Below are positions 1 to 5,791 of a stretch of DNA of 5,791 nt, piece after piece. Below the pieces are notes generated by a model. The model was not told the origin of the DNA and searched no databases. It worked only from the letters and a program-made list of their open reading frames with translations. The DNA comes from Desulfobacterales bacterium (GTDB lineage Bacteria > Desulfobacterota > Desulfobacteria > Desulfobacterales > Desulfobacteraceae), in the NCBI GenBank assembly GCA_022361315.1, contig JAKSBB010001015.1, forward strand, positions 1-5,791. Direction: 5' to 3'. A program made the position numbers and the translations under genes. Within the stretch, counting starts at the first letter, position 1, and each line of letters opens with the position of its first letter.

Positions 1-842
1 AAATCATCATCGTGGACGACGGCAACCTTGTTGATCCGCCCCTGAGAAGCCGCGCCATGCGAGCCGGTATCCGCTATATCTACCTGAAAAAACCACCCGG
101 ACAGCAGGGTCTGACACGTTCCAGAAACCTTGGGGTCAACCATGCCACAAGCGATCTCATCTTCTTTTTAGATGACGATGTTGCCCTGTTCCCTGATTTT
201 ATGGAGAGGTCCATCGCCATATATCAAGCCCTTCCCCAGGTATCCGGCATGGGTGGCGGCGAAGTGCTCACCAAAAAGAACTCCCCCCTGGCCAAACTCT
301 GGTTCTTTTACGATGTGATGTTCTGCATGACGGGATTTAAAAAAGGATATTTCCTTCCCTCCTGTTTTTCCACCAATATGGGGAACCCGGTACTGAAGAC
401 CCGGCTGGCCCCTGTAGAATTTCTCGGAGGGGCTTCCTTTTCATTCCGACGGAACGTATTTCAATCCTACCGGTTCTCAGAAGAATTCCAGGGATACGGT
501 CTGGGCGAGGACAAAGATTTTTCCTATCGCGTATCACAGAATCATATTCTGGTTTCCACCCCGGACGCCCGGCTCCATCATTATGAATCCCCTGTGATGC
601 GGTACCAGAAATACCAGAAGGCCAAGGCAAAGGTGATGTCCAAATACGGATTCCTGACCCGGTGTAACGTAAAGAAGAGGTTCAGCGGGTTCTGGTTCTG
701 TTACGCCATGGCAGGATACCTGTTGAAACGCAGCTTGATTATGGCTGTTTCCTTTGATACCAGTGAGGTACAGCGAGTGCGGGGAATTCTGGCAGGATTC
801 AAGGAAATCCTGGCACTCAGAAAGGCGGGTAAAGATGAGTAA
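1..842 (+). CDS. Family 2 (GT-A) glycosyltransferase, 5'-truncated by the window edge
   Basis: This enzyme transfers a sugar from a nucleotide-sugar donor to a growing glycan in the cytoplasm. The reading frame is open from the first complete codon (base 3) and begins IIIVDDGN, the first nucleotide-binding strand of GT2 enzymes, so only a short N-terminal piece is missing. RNLGVNHA, at about bases 126-149, matches the usual 'RN.G...A' helix. The metal-binding DxD motif is FLDDDV around bases 165-182. The acceptor-side motif FLGGASFSFRR lies near 420-452, and GLGEDKDFSYR (ED at 507-512) is the catalytic-base region. The last 60 or so residues hold a hydrophobic, aromatic stretch that may sit at the membrane. 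Its stop overlaps the next start by 8 bp. Donor and acceptor cannot be read from the sequence. The family call is firm; a GTG at base 12 is inside the domain and is not the true start. Confidence 0.93.
   Translation, partial: IIIVDDGNLVDPPLRSRAMRAGIRYIYLKKPPGQQGLTRSRNLGVNHATSDLIFFLDDDVALFPDFMERSIAIYQALPQVSGMGGGEVLTKKNSPLAKLWFFYDVMFCMTGFKKGYFLPSCFSTNMGNPVLKTRLAPVEFLGGASFSFRRNVFQSYRFSEEFQGYGLGEDKDFSYRVSQNHILVSTPDARLHHYESPVMRYQKYQKAKAKVMSKYGFLTRCNVKKRFSGFWFCYAMAGYLLKRSLIMAVSFDTSEVQRVRGILAGFKEILALRKAGKDE
821..825 (+). promoter_or_regulatory. Shine-Dalgarno site for the secreted propeller gene
   Basis: AAAGG lies 9 bases before the ATG at 835, inside the end of the glycosyltransferase gene. The start at 835 is chosen over the in-frame ATG at 754 for two reasons: it has this site, and it places a clean signal peptide at the N-terminus. 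The ATG overlaps the upstream stop (ATGAGTAA), so translation is probably coupled. Confidence 0.7.
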
Positions 843-900
843 ACGCGCTGGAATATGCCTATTATGTATTTGCCTGGCGTTACCCTCCTCCGTTTTGGCT
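835..900 (+). other. Signal peptide coding segment (Sec, SPase I type)
   Basis: It encodes MSKR followed by a hydrophobic stretch (residues 5-18) and SSVLA, with predicted cleavage after A22. Cysteines at residues 8, 11 and 13 lie inside the hydrophobic core and lack a lipobox, so a lipoprotein is unlikely. The mature protein should therefore be periplasmic or released. No other membrane segment is apparent. Confidence 0.85.
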
Positions 901-3756
901 GTAATGTTACCCGTAAAAGACGGTGTCTGGCGGCAAGTGGACCCCGGCGGATCCGGCGGTACCCTGGAGTTTAATATGCACCCCGTATCCGGCACCCTTC
1001 TTGTCAGTTCGGATATGGGCCGAAGCCTGCTCCGCAGCCGTGACGGCGGCACGACCTATGATCCGGTAACACCTGACGGCCATCCCACCATCGACGTTCT
1101 GGTGCCCCACCCGGAAAAAGAAGAGGTGTGGTATGCCGGCTTTTCCGGGGTTCAGGGTAAAGGACTATATAAAACCACAGACGACGGGCTGACCTGGACA
1201 CAGGTCCGTAAAACCAAAGACATTGCAGACAAAACAGCAGCAGCAGTGGTGATCCCCGGGCCACGGGACACCCTGGTATGGCTCGTCGAAGACAAAGGGG
1301 TGTTTCTCAGCAGGGATGGCGGGCCCACATTTCAGAATTTCACCCAGGGTCTTGACACCCGGTCTCTGCCGAATCAGAAAAAGAACCTTTCAGCACGCAC
1401 CCCCATGCTTTCAGTATCCGCCGGCAAGGAAACCCGCATTTTTCTTGCCACCGCCAAAGGGATATTTGAACGCTGGCTCTCAGCGCCGTCCTGGTCCAGG
1501 TCTCCCGGCAGTCCTGACACGGCAACGCATACCCTGGCACTGGATAAGAAAACCGGCACGGTCTGGGCGGGTACGGCCACCAACCGTATCTACGGCCTGA
1601 ATCTAAATACCGGCAAATGGAAGGAAATCCCCGCCCCCGGACATCCTGTGACCCTGCTCAAAACCCATCCGGATAAACCCGGCTGGCTCTGGTGCTTTTC
1701 CCACGGCAGAACAGGACTTTTCAGAACCATGGACAACGGGCGTTCCTGGGAATTGCTGACCCGTCGGCTGCTGACACAGAACGAGCATTACCGGGGCAAC
1801 ATGCCCAGGGATTACCGCCATCGGTACAAATTTCAGCGGGACTACTTCTTTATCCATCCCAAAAATCCGGACCATATGATTTTAGGAGATATGTACCAGA
1901 GCCGGGACGGCGGGGCCACCTGGCAGTTCTCCGCAACCCGTCAAGCCCCGGCCACCGGCGCCTGGGAAGGCCGGGGGCTTACTCTTCTCACGTCCTATAA
2001 GGCATTCTGGGACACCATTCATCCCAACCGGGTATACCTGGGATTTTCAGATACAGGGTTGATGCTGAGCCCTGACCGGGGAAAAAGTGTTCTATCACTT
2101 TGGAGCAGCCAATATCCGGACCTATATGACCTGGCCTATTGGAGCCGACAGATGCTGAACACCTCAGGCTCATGCATGGCCTTTGCCGCAGACCCGGATT
2201 TTCCATCCACCCAGTTTTACGGCATGTCCGGAAAAGGGGGCAAAACAAGCGTATGCGGTATGTTGTTCTCCACCACCACAGACGGGAAACAATGGTCACC
2301 AGCACTTCCGGATCAATCCGGACTGCCCGACGGCATTATCCCGGATATGCTGATTTTCCCCGGTAAAGGCTATGGAAAAAGAGAATTGATCGTCGCAGTT
2401 AACAGCCTTGAGCGCGGCCGTTTTCCCAAAGCAGGGGTGTATCGCTCCACGGACAGCGGGAAGACCTTTGCCCCCCTTGCGGAATCCGGCACCAGCCCCC
2501 TGCCCTTTCCCTTGATGAACCTGGATGCCTGTCGGGATTTTCCAGAAATCCTGTACGCGGCAGCCTCCAGTGAAGGAGGGAAACGTCCGGCAAAAGCACT
2601 GAAAAAAGCCGCAGACGGTAAGATAAGCCGGGGGGGGATATTTAAATCAACAGATCACGGAAAGACCTGGAAAAGGACCGGCGGATTTGAACTTGCCGGT
2701 GCAGTCCAGGTGGCTGCCCACCCGGAAGATCCAAATATTGCCTATGCCGCCGTGGTGCAGGGGGACGCCAAATCAAAAAAAGAGGCCTTTGCCAAGCAGG
2801 GGGGAATCTACCGCACCACAGACGGCGGCAGCAGTTGGAAACTTACGCTTGGTGCCGACCGTATATTTACGGGCGTCACGGACAAACCGAAAGTATATCC
2901 GGCTTCAGTTGCCGTTAACCCAATGATGCCGTCCATCGTTTATGCCGCCGTCAACCGTGCCGGCGTCTTCCGAAGCATGGACAACGGAAACACGTGGCAA
3001 CGGGTTGACTGGGAGAACCTCAAACGTTTCCAGGGCACTTACCATTCACTGACAATTAACCCCCATGACCCTGCGGAATTCTACCTCTCACTATTCGGCA
3101 ATGCCTTTCTCGCCTACAGAGATCCCGTGACGGCAAATGCTTTGAAAAAAATCCAGCCCGCCCTGGTTCTCAACGGTGGTTTTGAACGCCTCCGCGCCGA
3201 CGGCAGTCCGGTTCACTGGGCCTGGCGGAATATCGGCTATCCGGGGCCTGCAGACCCACCGGTCCTTTCAATCAAGAAAAGGCCGGGCAAAAAAGGAAAT
3301 GCCCTACATATACGGTTGAAGGGAGATAAATTCGGCCACCCGGAGCTCAAGGGAAACAAAAAAGGGCCTGTCACATTCGTGTCCGCCAGACTGGCACCAT
3401 GGGCCATGTCCCGTATCCGGGGAAAACGCGTTGTCCTGAGTTACCAGATTTATGCCAAGCGCCTCAAAACAGGCGACACCCCCGTGCTGTCCATGGTGGA
3501 AACCGGGACCCTGCCTTCGCGCCTGCTTGCGGAACTTCCTGCCAGCCTTGCCTTTGCTGGTTCCCCTGCCCGGGCAACAGCCATTAAGAAGAACAGTCCC
3601 CAGGCCAAACAATGGAAAACCATCAGCACGGCAGTGTCAGTCCCAAAGGAGTCAACCTCCATATCCCTGATCCTGCTGGCCAGTGAACAGGGCAGAAGCA
3701 CCGACCTTCTCATTGATAATATTACCATTTCGGAGGCCGGTAACCATGCCCATTGA
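835..3756 (+). CDS. Secreted tandem beta-propeller protein (Asp-box/BNR, GH74-like) with C-terminal carbohydrate-binding-like domain
   Basis: This is a 973-residue exported protein. Residues 1-22 form a Sec signal peptide: basic MSKR, a hydrophobic core, then VLA as the cleavage site. Propeller strands fill residues 53-763. Asp boxes of type S/T-x-D-x-G-x-T-W start at residues 68, 114, 159, 298, 356, 538, 605, 661 and 714, with degenerate copies at 412 and 480. Including blades without a box (about 201-220, 242-262 and 748-763) I count 14, which fits two seven-bladed propellers. Residues 776-967 look like a CBM4/9/22-type jelly roll, opening LVLNGGFE and ending LLIDNITIS. GH74 endo-glucanases share the double propeller, and D60 and D406 sit in matching first blades, as GH74 catalytic aspartates do. 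Glycosidase activity is inference; a non-catalytic glycan-binding or sortilin-like scaffold is the alternative. Its place between a glycosyltransferase and a sulfotransferase points to polysaccharide binding, trimming or release. Confidence 0.88.
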   Translation: MSKRAGICLLCICLALPSSVLAVMLPVKDGVWRQVDPGGSGGTLEFNMHPVSGTLLVSSDMGRSLLRSRDGGTTYDPVTPDGHPTIDVLVPHPEKEEVWYAGFSGVQGKGLYKTTDDGLTWTQVRKTKDIADKTAAAVVIPGPRDTLVWLVEDKGVFLSRDGGPTFQNFTQGLDTRSLPNQKKNLSARTPMLSVSAGKETRIFLATAKGIFERWLSAPSWSRSPGSPDTATHTLALDKKTGTVWAGTATNRIYGLNLNTGKWKEIPAPGHPVTLLKTHPDKPGWLWCFSHGRTGLFRTMDNGRSWELLTRRLLTQNEHYRGNMPRDYRHRYKFQRDYFFIHPKNPDHMILGDMYQSRDGGATWQFSATRQAPATGAWEGRGLTLLTSYKAFWDTIHPNRVYLGFSDTGLMLSPDRGKSVLSLWSSQYPDLYDLAYWSRQMLNTSGSCMAFAADPDFPSTQFYGMSGKGGKTSVCGMLFSTTTDGKQWSPALPDQSGLPDGIIPDMLIFPGKGYGKRELIVAVNSLERGRFPKAGVYRSTDSGKTFAPLAESGTSPLPFPLMNLDACRDFPEILYAAASSEGGKRPAKALKKAADGKISRGGIFKSTDHGKTWKRTGGFELAGAVQVAAHPEDPNIAYAAVVQGDAKSKKEAFAKQGGIYRTTDGGSSWKLTLGADRIFTGVTDKPKVYPASVAVNPMMPSIVYAAVNRAGVFRSMDNGNTWQRVDWENLKRFQGTYHSLTINPHDPAEFYLSLFGNAFLAYRDPVTANALKKIQPALVLNGGFERLRADGSPVHWAWRNIGYPGPADPPVLSIKKRPGKKGNALHIRLKGDKFGHPELKGNKKGPVTFVSARLAPWAMSRIRGKRVVLSYQIYAKRLKTGDTPVLSMVETGTLPSRLLAELPASLAFAGSPARATAIKKNSPQAKQWKTISTAVSVPKESTSISLILLASEQGRSTDLLIDNITISEAGNHAH
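991..1923 (+). repeat. First propeller, seven predicted blades (residues 53-363)
   Basis: Seven repeats of the pattern 'hydrophobic strand, turn, hydrophobic strand, Asp box' end near residues 75, 121, 166, 220, 262, 305 and 363. Blades 4 and 5 have lost the Asp box but keep the strand pattern (IFLATAKGIFERW; VWAGTATNRIYGLN). The segment around residues 318-345 is an unusually aromatic and basic insertion (HYRGNMPRDYRHRYKF) before blade 7. Blade boundaries were set by eye from recurring motifs. Confidence 0.7.
2029..3123 (+). repeat. Second propeller, seven predicted blades (residues 399-763)
   Basis: Repeats end near residues 419, 487, 545, 612, 668, 721 and 763. Blades 8 and 9 have degenerate Asp boxes (SPDRGKSV, TTTDGKQW), blades 10-13 have strong ones (for example STDHGKTW and SMDNGNTW), and blade 14 has none. 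Blades 11 and 12 carry lysine-rich insertions just before the Asp-box strand (about residues 580-599 and 643-655). Fourteen blades in total match the tandem arrangement of GH74 enzymes better than a single propeller. Confidence 0.68.
2630..2637 (+). repeat. G8 mononucleotide tract inside the propeller gene
   Basis: Eight consecutive G bases encode the end of Arg599 plus Gly600-Gly601, just before the Asp-box strand of blade 11. The frame is intact with eight. A length change of one or two bases would shift the frame and remove the rest of the second propeller and the C-terminal domain. Confidence 0.9.
3160..3735 (+). other. C-terminal carbohydrate-binding-like jelly-roll domain (residues 776-967)
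   Basis: The domain starts LVLNGGFERLRADGSPVHWA, the typical 'N-G-G-F-E ... G-x-P-x-x-W' opening of CBM4/9/22 and related galactose-binding-like modules. It ends with a strand pair leading to LLIDNITIS, the usual 'iDnv.l' close. Roughly 190 residues is somewhat long for the family: an alanine/proline-rich stretch (about 893-915) seems to be an inserted loop. The domain is rich in Lys and Arg, which would suit an acidic or sulfated glycan. Ligand specificity cannot be read from the sequence. Confidence 0.62.
3732..3736 (+). promoter_or_regulatory. Shine-Dalgarno site for the sulfotransferase gene
   Basis: GGAGG lies 9 bases before the ATG at 3746, within the last codons of the propeller gene. 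It decides for this start over the in-frame ATG at 3683, which would add 21 residues ahead of a motif that normally lies near the N-terminus. The resulting 11-bp overlap with the upstream stop suggests translational coupling. Confidence 0.82.
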
Positions 3757-4681
3757 TACCGTACCCCTGTTTATTGTTGGAGCAGCCAGAAGCGGCACCT
3801 CCTATCTGCATCGGCTGATGAACAGACATCCCGGCATCAGGATGACCTATGAAAGCCGTCTTCCCACTGAAGGCTTTCAGGTGTATAAGGCGTTAAAACA
3901 ACCGCTCTCCAAAGCAGATATCCACAGTTTTTTGGATAAAATTGCCCTCATGGAAAAAGAAGAGGACCAGAATCACTGGCTTTGCCGGACCATAGCCAGC
4001 AACCGCCACATCCTCATTGGTAGGCATCAGACTCACGGGTCCTTTCCACAACTGGTTCAGGACATGTGTGAATTGGCCTGCGCCGCCCCACTGAAGGGCT
4101 TCGGCAATAAAATGCTGAAAGCTGAACTCTGCCCTGAGATCCTTGCCCTCTGGCCCCATGCCCGGTTCATCCTGCTGATGAGAGATCCCAGGGCGGTCGT
4201 GGCATCTCAGATACGCCGTTTTAAGGGAAGACGGCTTGCCTATGCCGCATTTTATTGTGATACCCACGCCAGGTTTGCCCGGCAACTTGCCCGGGACCGA
4301 CAACGCTTCCTGACGGTGACCTATGAGGCTTTTGTCCGGAAACCGGAAACGCAGTTAAAACGGATCCTCTCTTTTGCCGGCCTTCACGATCCATTTATCG
4401 AGAGCGTAATGCTGCAAAAATCGCCACCCCATGCCACCTCAGTGGATAAATGGCGGTATCACCTGTCCCGGGACCAGATCCGACGGATCGAAGAGATCTG
4501 TTTTGACAGCATGAAAGACGCGGGTTATACTCCTGAGATAGCGGTTTCACAGAAACCGATCAACGCAATTGAAAAAACCTTTGAACTGGTGTACGAAAAA
4601 AGAGAAGCCTTTTTATACCACCCTGAAACCTGGCGCAGGAAAAACATTGTCAGGCGCTTTATACGGATTCTCCGGCAATAA
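3746..4681 (+). CDS. PAPS-dependent sulfotransferase (Sulfotransfer family)
   Basis: This enzyme transfers a sulfuryl group from 3'-phosphoadenylyl sulfate (PAPS), probably to a hydroxyl or amino group of a glycan or lipid-linked glycan, in the cytoplasm or at the inner membrane. The 311 residues are typical for the family. The 5'-phosphosulfate-binding loop is IVGAARSGTSYL at residues 10-21 (R15-S16-G17-T18-S19). The 3'-phosphate-binding motif is LLMRDPRAVVAS at 143-154, with R146 and S154 at the canonical eight-residue spacing. YEAF at 193-196 and DKWRYHL at 234-240 match the conserved C-terminal motifs. The C-terminus is strongly basic (RRKN...RRFIRILR), perhaps for membrane contact. It overlaps the propeller gene by 11 bp. 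The acceptor is not identifiable; the glycosyltransferase and carbohydrate-binding neighbours favour a polysaccharide. Confidence 0.92.
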   Translation: MPIDTVPLFIVGAARSGTSYLHRLMNRHPGIRMTYESRLPTEGFQVYKALKQPLSKADIHSFLDKIALMEKEEDQNHWLCRTIASNRHILIGRHQTHGSFPQLVQDMCELACAAPLKGFGNKMLKAELCPEILALWPHARFILLMRDPRAVVASQIRRFKGRRLAYAAFYCDTHARFARQLARDRQRFLTVTYEAFVRKPETQLKRILSFAGLHDPFIESVMLQKSPPHATSVDKWRYHLSRDQIRRIEEICFDSMKDAGYTPEIAVSQKPINAIEKTFELVYEKREAFLYHPETWRRKNIVRRFIRILRQ

Positions 4682-4718
4682 CACCTGATTCAACCTTAAT
4701 TATGTCTTAATTTCGTAG

Positions 4719-5342
4719 ATGAAACCAAGAGTTTTACATATATTTCGCCCCATAAAACGGAGCGGTATCCGGTTGTGGGAAAGGTGCAATCAACTGAACA
4801 CCTATCCTGACACGGGCCCACGTCGGCGTTACCTGGGGCGGATGATGAACAGCTATTTTCCATCCGACTGGATGACCCTCCGGCGAATAAAACGGATTGT
4901 TCCCATGACCAGCAAGGATATTCTGGTAGATTTCGGGTCAGGAAAAGGCAGATTCATATACCTGGCCACCTCCTATCCTTTAAAAAAAATTATAGGCATT
5001 GAAATCTGCCCCCATCTGCACAGGATCGCACTAAGAAATATGGAATTACAACGAAAATGGTCAAAATGCCGCAACATCAGCCTGATTAATGCGGATGCAG
5101 CCGGCTATACCCTTGAGGACCGGTTCACCATCGCTTATTTTTACAATCCGTTTGTGGATGATCTGTTTATTACCGTTATTGAAAGGATACGACATTCTTT
5201 AAAGAAGGATCCGAGACCCCTTTGGATCATATACAAAAACCCGGTGATGAAACCTTTTCTCGACACTTGCGACTGGCTGTATTTTGAGCATATGTCACAT
5301 AATATCGCATATTACAGGGCACGACTGTCTGCATTTAATTGA
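4719..5342 (+). CDS. Class I SAM-dependent methyltransferase, substrate unknown
   Basis: This 207-residue protein has a Rossmann-type SAM fold. Motif I is VDFGSGKGR at residues 70-78; the acidic residue after strand 2 is E95 in IIGIEI, expected to hold the ribose; NADA at 124-127 fits the adenine-side motif; FYNPF at 141-145 takes the motif IV position. The GSGKGR...GIE pattern followed by LHRIALRNM is reminiscent of DOT1-like and related small methyltransferases, but no histone-type role is implied in a bacterium. The N-terminal 60 residues are basic (many Arg). The gene follows the sulfotransferase after 37 bp and could share its transcript. The start has no clear Shine-Dalgarno; I keep ATG 4719 because later in-frame ATGs (4842, 4845) cut into the likely domain lead-in. 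O-methylation of a glycan is a context-based guess. Confidence 0.83.
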   Translation: MKPRVLHIFRPIKRSGIRLWERCNQLNTYPDTGPRRRYLGRMMNSYFPSDWMTLRRIKRIVPMTSKDILVDFGSGKGRFIYLATSYPLKKIIGIEICPHLHRIALRNMELQRKWSKCRNISLINADAAGYTLEDRFTIAYFYNPFVDDLFITVIERIRHSLKKDPRPLWIIYKNPVMKPFLDTCDWLYFEHMSHNIAYYRARLSAFN

Positions 5343-5368
5343 CTGAACCCGACCTGTCTCGGCCGATC

Positions 5369-5791
5369 TTACTTCTCGGATTTGGTTGACATGCATTTGA
5401 TACAGAAAATCTGAAACTGTGACAAACGACGTTTCCAGCTCCTGTCGTAGCGGATACCTTTAAAGTCCCTGAACTGAATCCGGGTATTGCTGCCGGTGAA
5501 CACGTGGAATTGGCGACGCCTGATTGCGGATTTTACCCGGTCATAGGCCAGATCCACCCCCAGAAACCGGCCTAAGCGCCTGAGTTCCTTATCCGGAAAA
5601 GCACATAGAGATTTGTAGGATAAGTAGTGGAAATTCAGTCCGTACTGTTTCAGGAAAAGCGGCATAAAAAAGTGATTCAACTTATAGTTGAACAGCCCTT
5701 TGAGAACACTGTCTCCGTTCTTCACAAAAGATGAAATATTGCCTAAAATATCCCGCTTGATATAGACCACCTTCACATCAAATTGCCCGGA
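5369..5791 (-). CDS. Second sulfotransferase, C-terminal part only (5' end beyond the window)
   Basis: The frame is open from the right edge to a TAA at 5369-5371, giving 140 visible residues. The visible part opens just before a 3'-phosphate-binding motif, VVYIKRDILGNISSF, with R13 and S21 eight residues apart as in PAPS-dependent sulfotransferases. It continues with YKSL (59-62), FLGVDL (76-81), GSNTR (100-104) and DRSWKRRL (116-123), the usual order of C-terminal family motifs. The PAPS 5' loop should lie to the right of the window. A GTG at 5776 sits inside the domain and is not the true start. It is not a copy of the sulfotransferase at 3746-4681, since the two share only the motifs. It converges on the methyltransferase gene, so it belongs to another transcript of what looks like the same modification locus. 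Acceptor unknown. Confidence 0.85.
   Translation of the reverse strand, partial: SGQFDVKVVYIKRDILGNISSFVKNGDSVLKGLFNYKLNHFFMPLFLKQYGLNFHYLSYKSLCAFPDKELRRLGRFLGVDLAYDRVKSAIRRRQFHVFTGSNTRIQFRDFKGIRYDRSWKRRLSQFQIFCIKCMSTKSEK

Noticed and set aside
754..834. In-frame ATG at 754 as the start of the propeller gene
   Set aside because: It would put 27 polar, charged residues ahead of a clean signal peptide and overlap the glycosyltransferase by almost 90 bp. ATG 835 has a Shine-Dalgarno site and a stop/start overlap.
835..880. Lipoprotein signal suggested by cysteines at residues 8, 11 and 13
   Set aside because: None is preceded by a lipobox, and all lie within the hydrophobic core before the VLA cleavage site.
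534..1052. Open frame of 172 codons on the minus strand
   Set aside because: It lies opposite two well-supported genes, has a Pro/Arg/Ser-rich translation without any recognisable domain, and is a shadow of the coding strand in GC-rich DNA.
1036..3000. DNA-level tandem or satellite repeats in the propeller gene
   Set aside because: The Asp boxes repeat at the protein level only. The codons have diverged and spacing varies, so this is an ancient protein repeat and not a recent DNA duplication.
3683..3745. In-frame ATG at 3683 as the start of the first sulfotransferase
   Set aside because: It adds 21 residues before the PAPS loop, which normally lies near the N-terminus, and lies deep in the upstream gene. 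ATG 3746 has GGAGG 9 bases upstream.
3893..4303. Open frame of 136 codons on the minus strand
   Set aside because: It lies entirely opposite the motif-bearing part of the sulfotransferase gene and shows no domain features.
4682..4718. Possible promoter before the methyltransferase gene
   Set aside because: The 37-bp gap is AT-rich, but I could not find a -35/-10 pair with normal spacing.
5348..5362. Possible intrinsic terminator between the convergent genes
   Set aside because: The stem is only four base pairs with a six-base loop, and no T-run follows on either strand.

Overview
The window reads as part of a bacterial locus for making a sulfated, and possibly methylated, extracellular or cell-surface polysaccharide. 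It holds five genes and almost no intergenic DNA. The secreted protein with a Sec signal peptide, the Shine-Dalgarno sites and the tightly overlapping genes indicate a bacterium, most likely Gram-negative. The fairly GC-rich base composition and gene mix would suit a Desulfobacterota (deltaproteobacterial) sulfate reducer. That placement is an impression from style, not something the window proves.

Layout, left to right. (1) Bases 1-842, + strand: a family 2 glycosyltransferase whose N-terminus lies upstream of the window. (2) 835-3756, +: a 973-residue secreted protein. I count 14 propeller blades in it, which fits two seven-bladed beta-propellers with Asp-box (BNR) repeats, followed by a C-terminal carbohydrate-binding-like jelly roll. 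The plan resembles GH74 glycosidases. (3) 3746-4681, +: a complete PAPS-dependent sulfotransferase. (4) 4719-5342, +: a class I SAM-dependent methyltransferase, visibly more AT-rich than its neighbours. (5) 5369-5791, - strand: the C-terminal part of a second, different sulfotransferase, converging on gene 4 and running off the right edge.

Genes 1-3 are joined by stop/start overlaps of 8 and 11 bp, each start preceded by a good Shine-Dalgarno sequence, so they are almost certainly one translationally coupled transcript. Gene 4 follows after 37 bp and may belong to the same transcript.

A working model, which is inference: the glycosyltransferase extends the glycan, the sulfotransferases and perhaps the methyltransferase decorate it, and the secreted propeller protein binds, trims or cleaves the polymer outside the cytoplasm. 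The propeller protein is the least ordinary element. I see no RNA genes, mobile elements, CRISPR arrays or convincing terminators.
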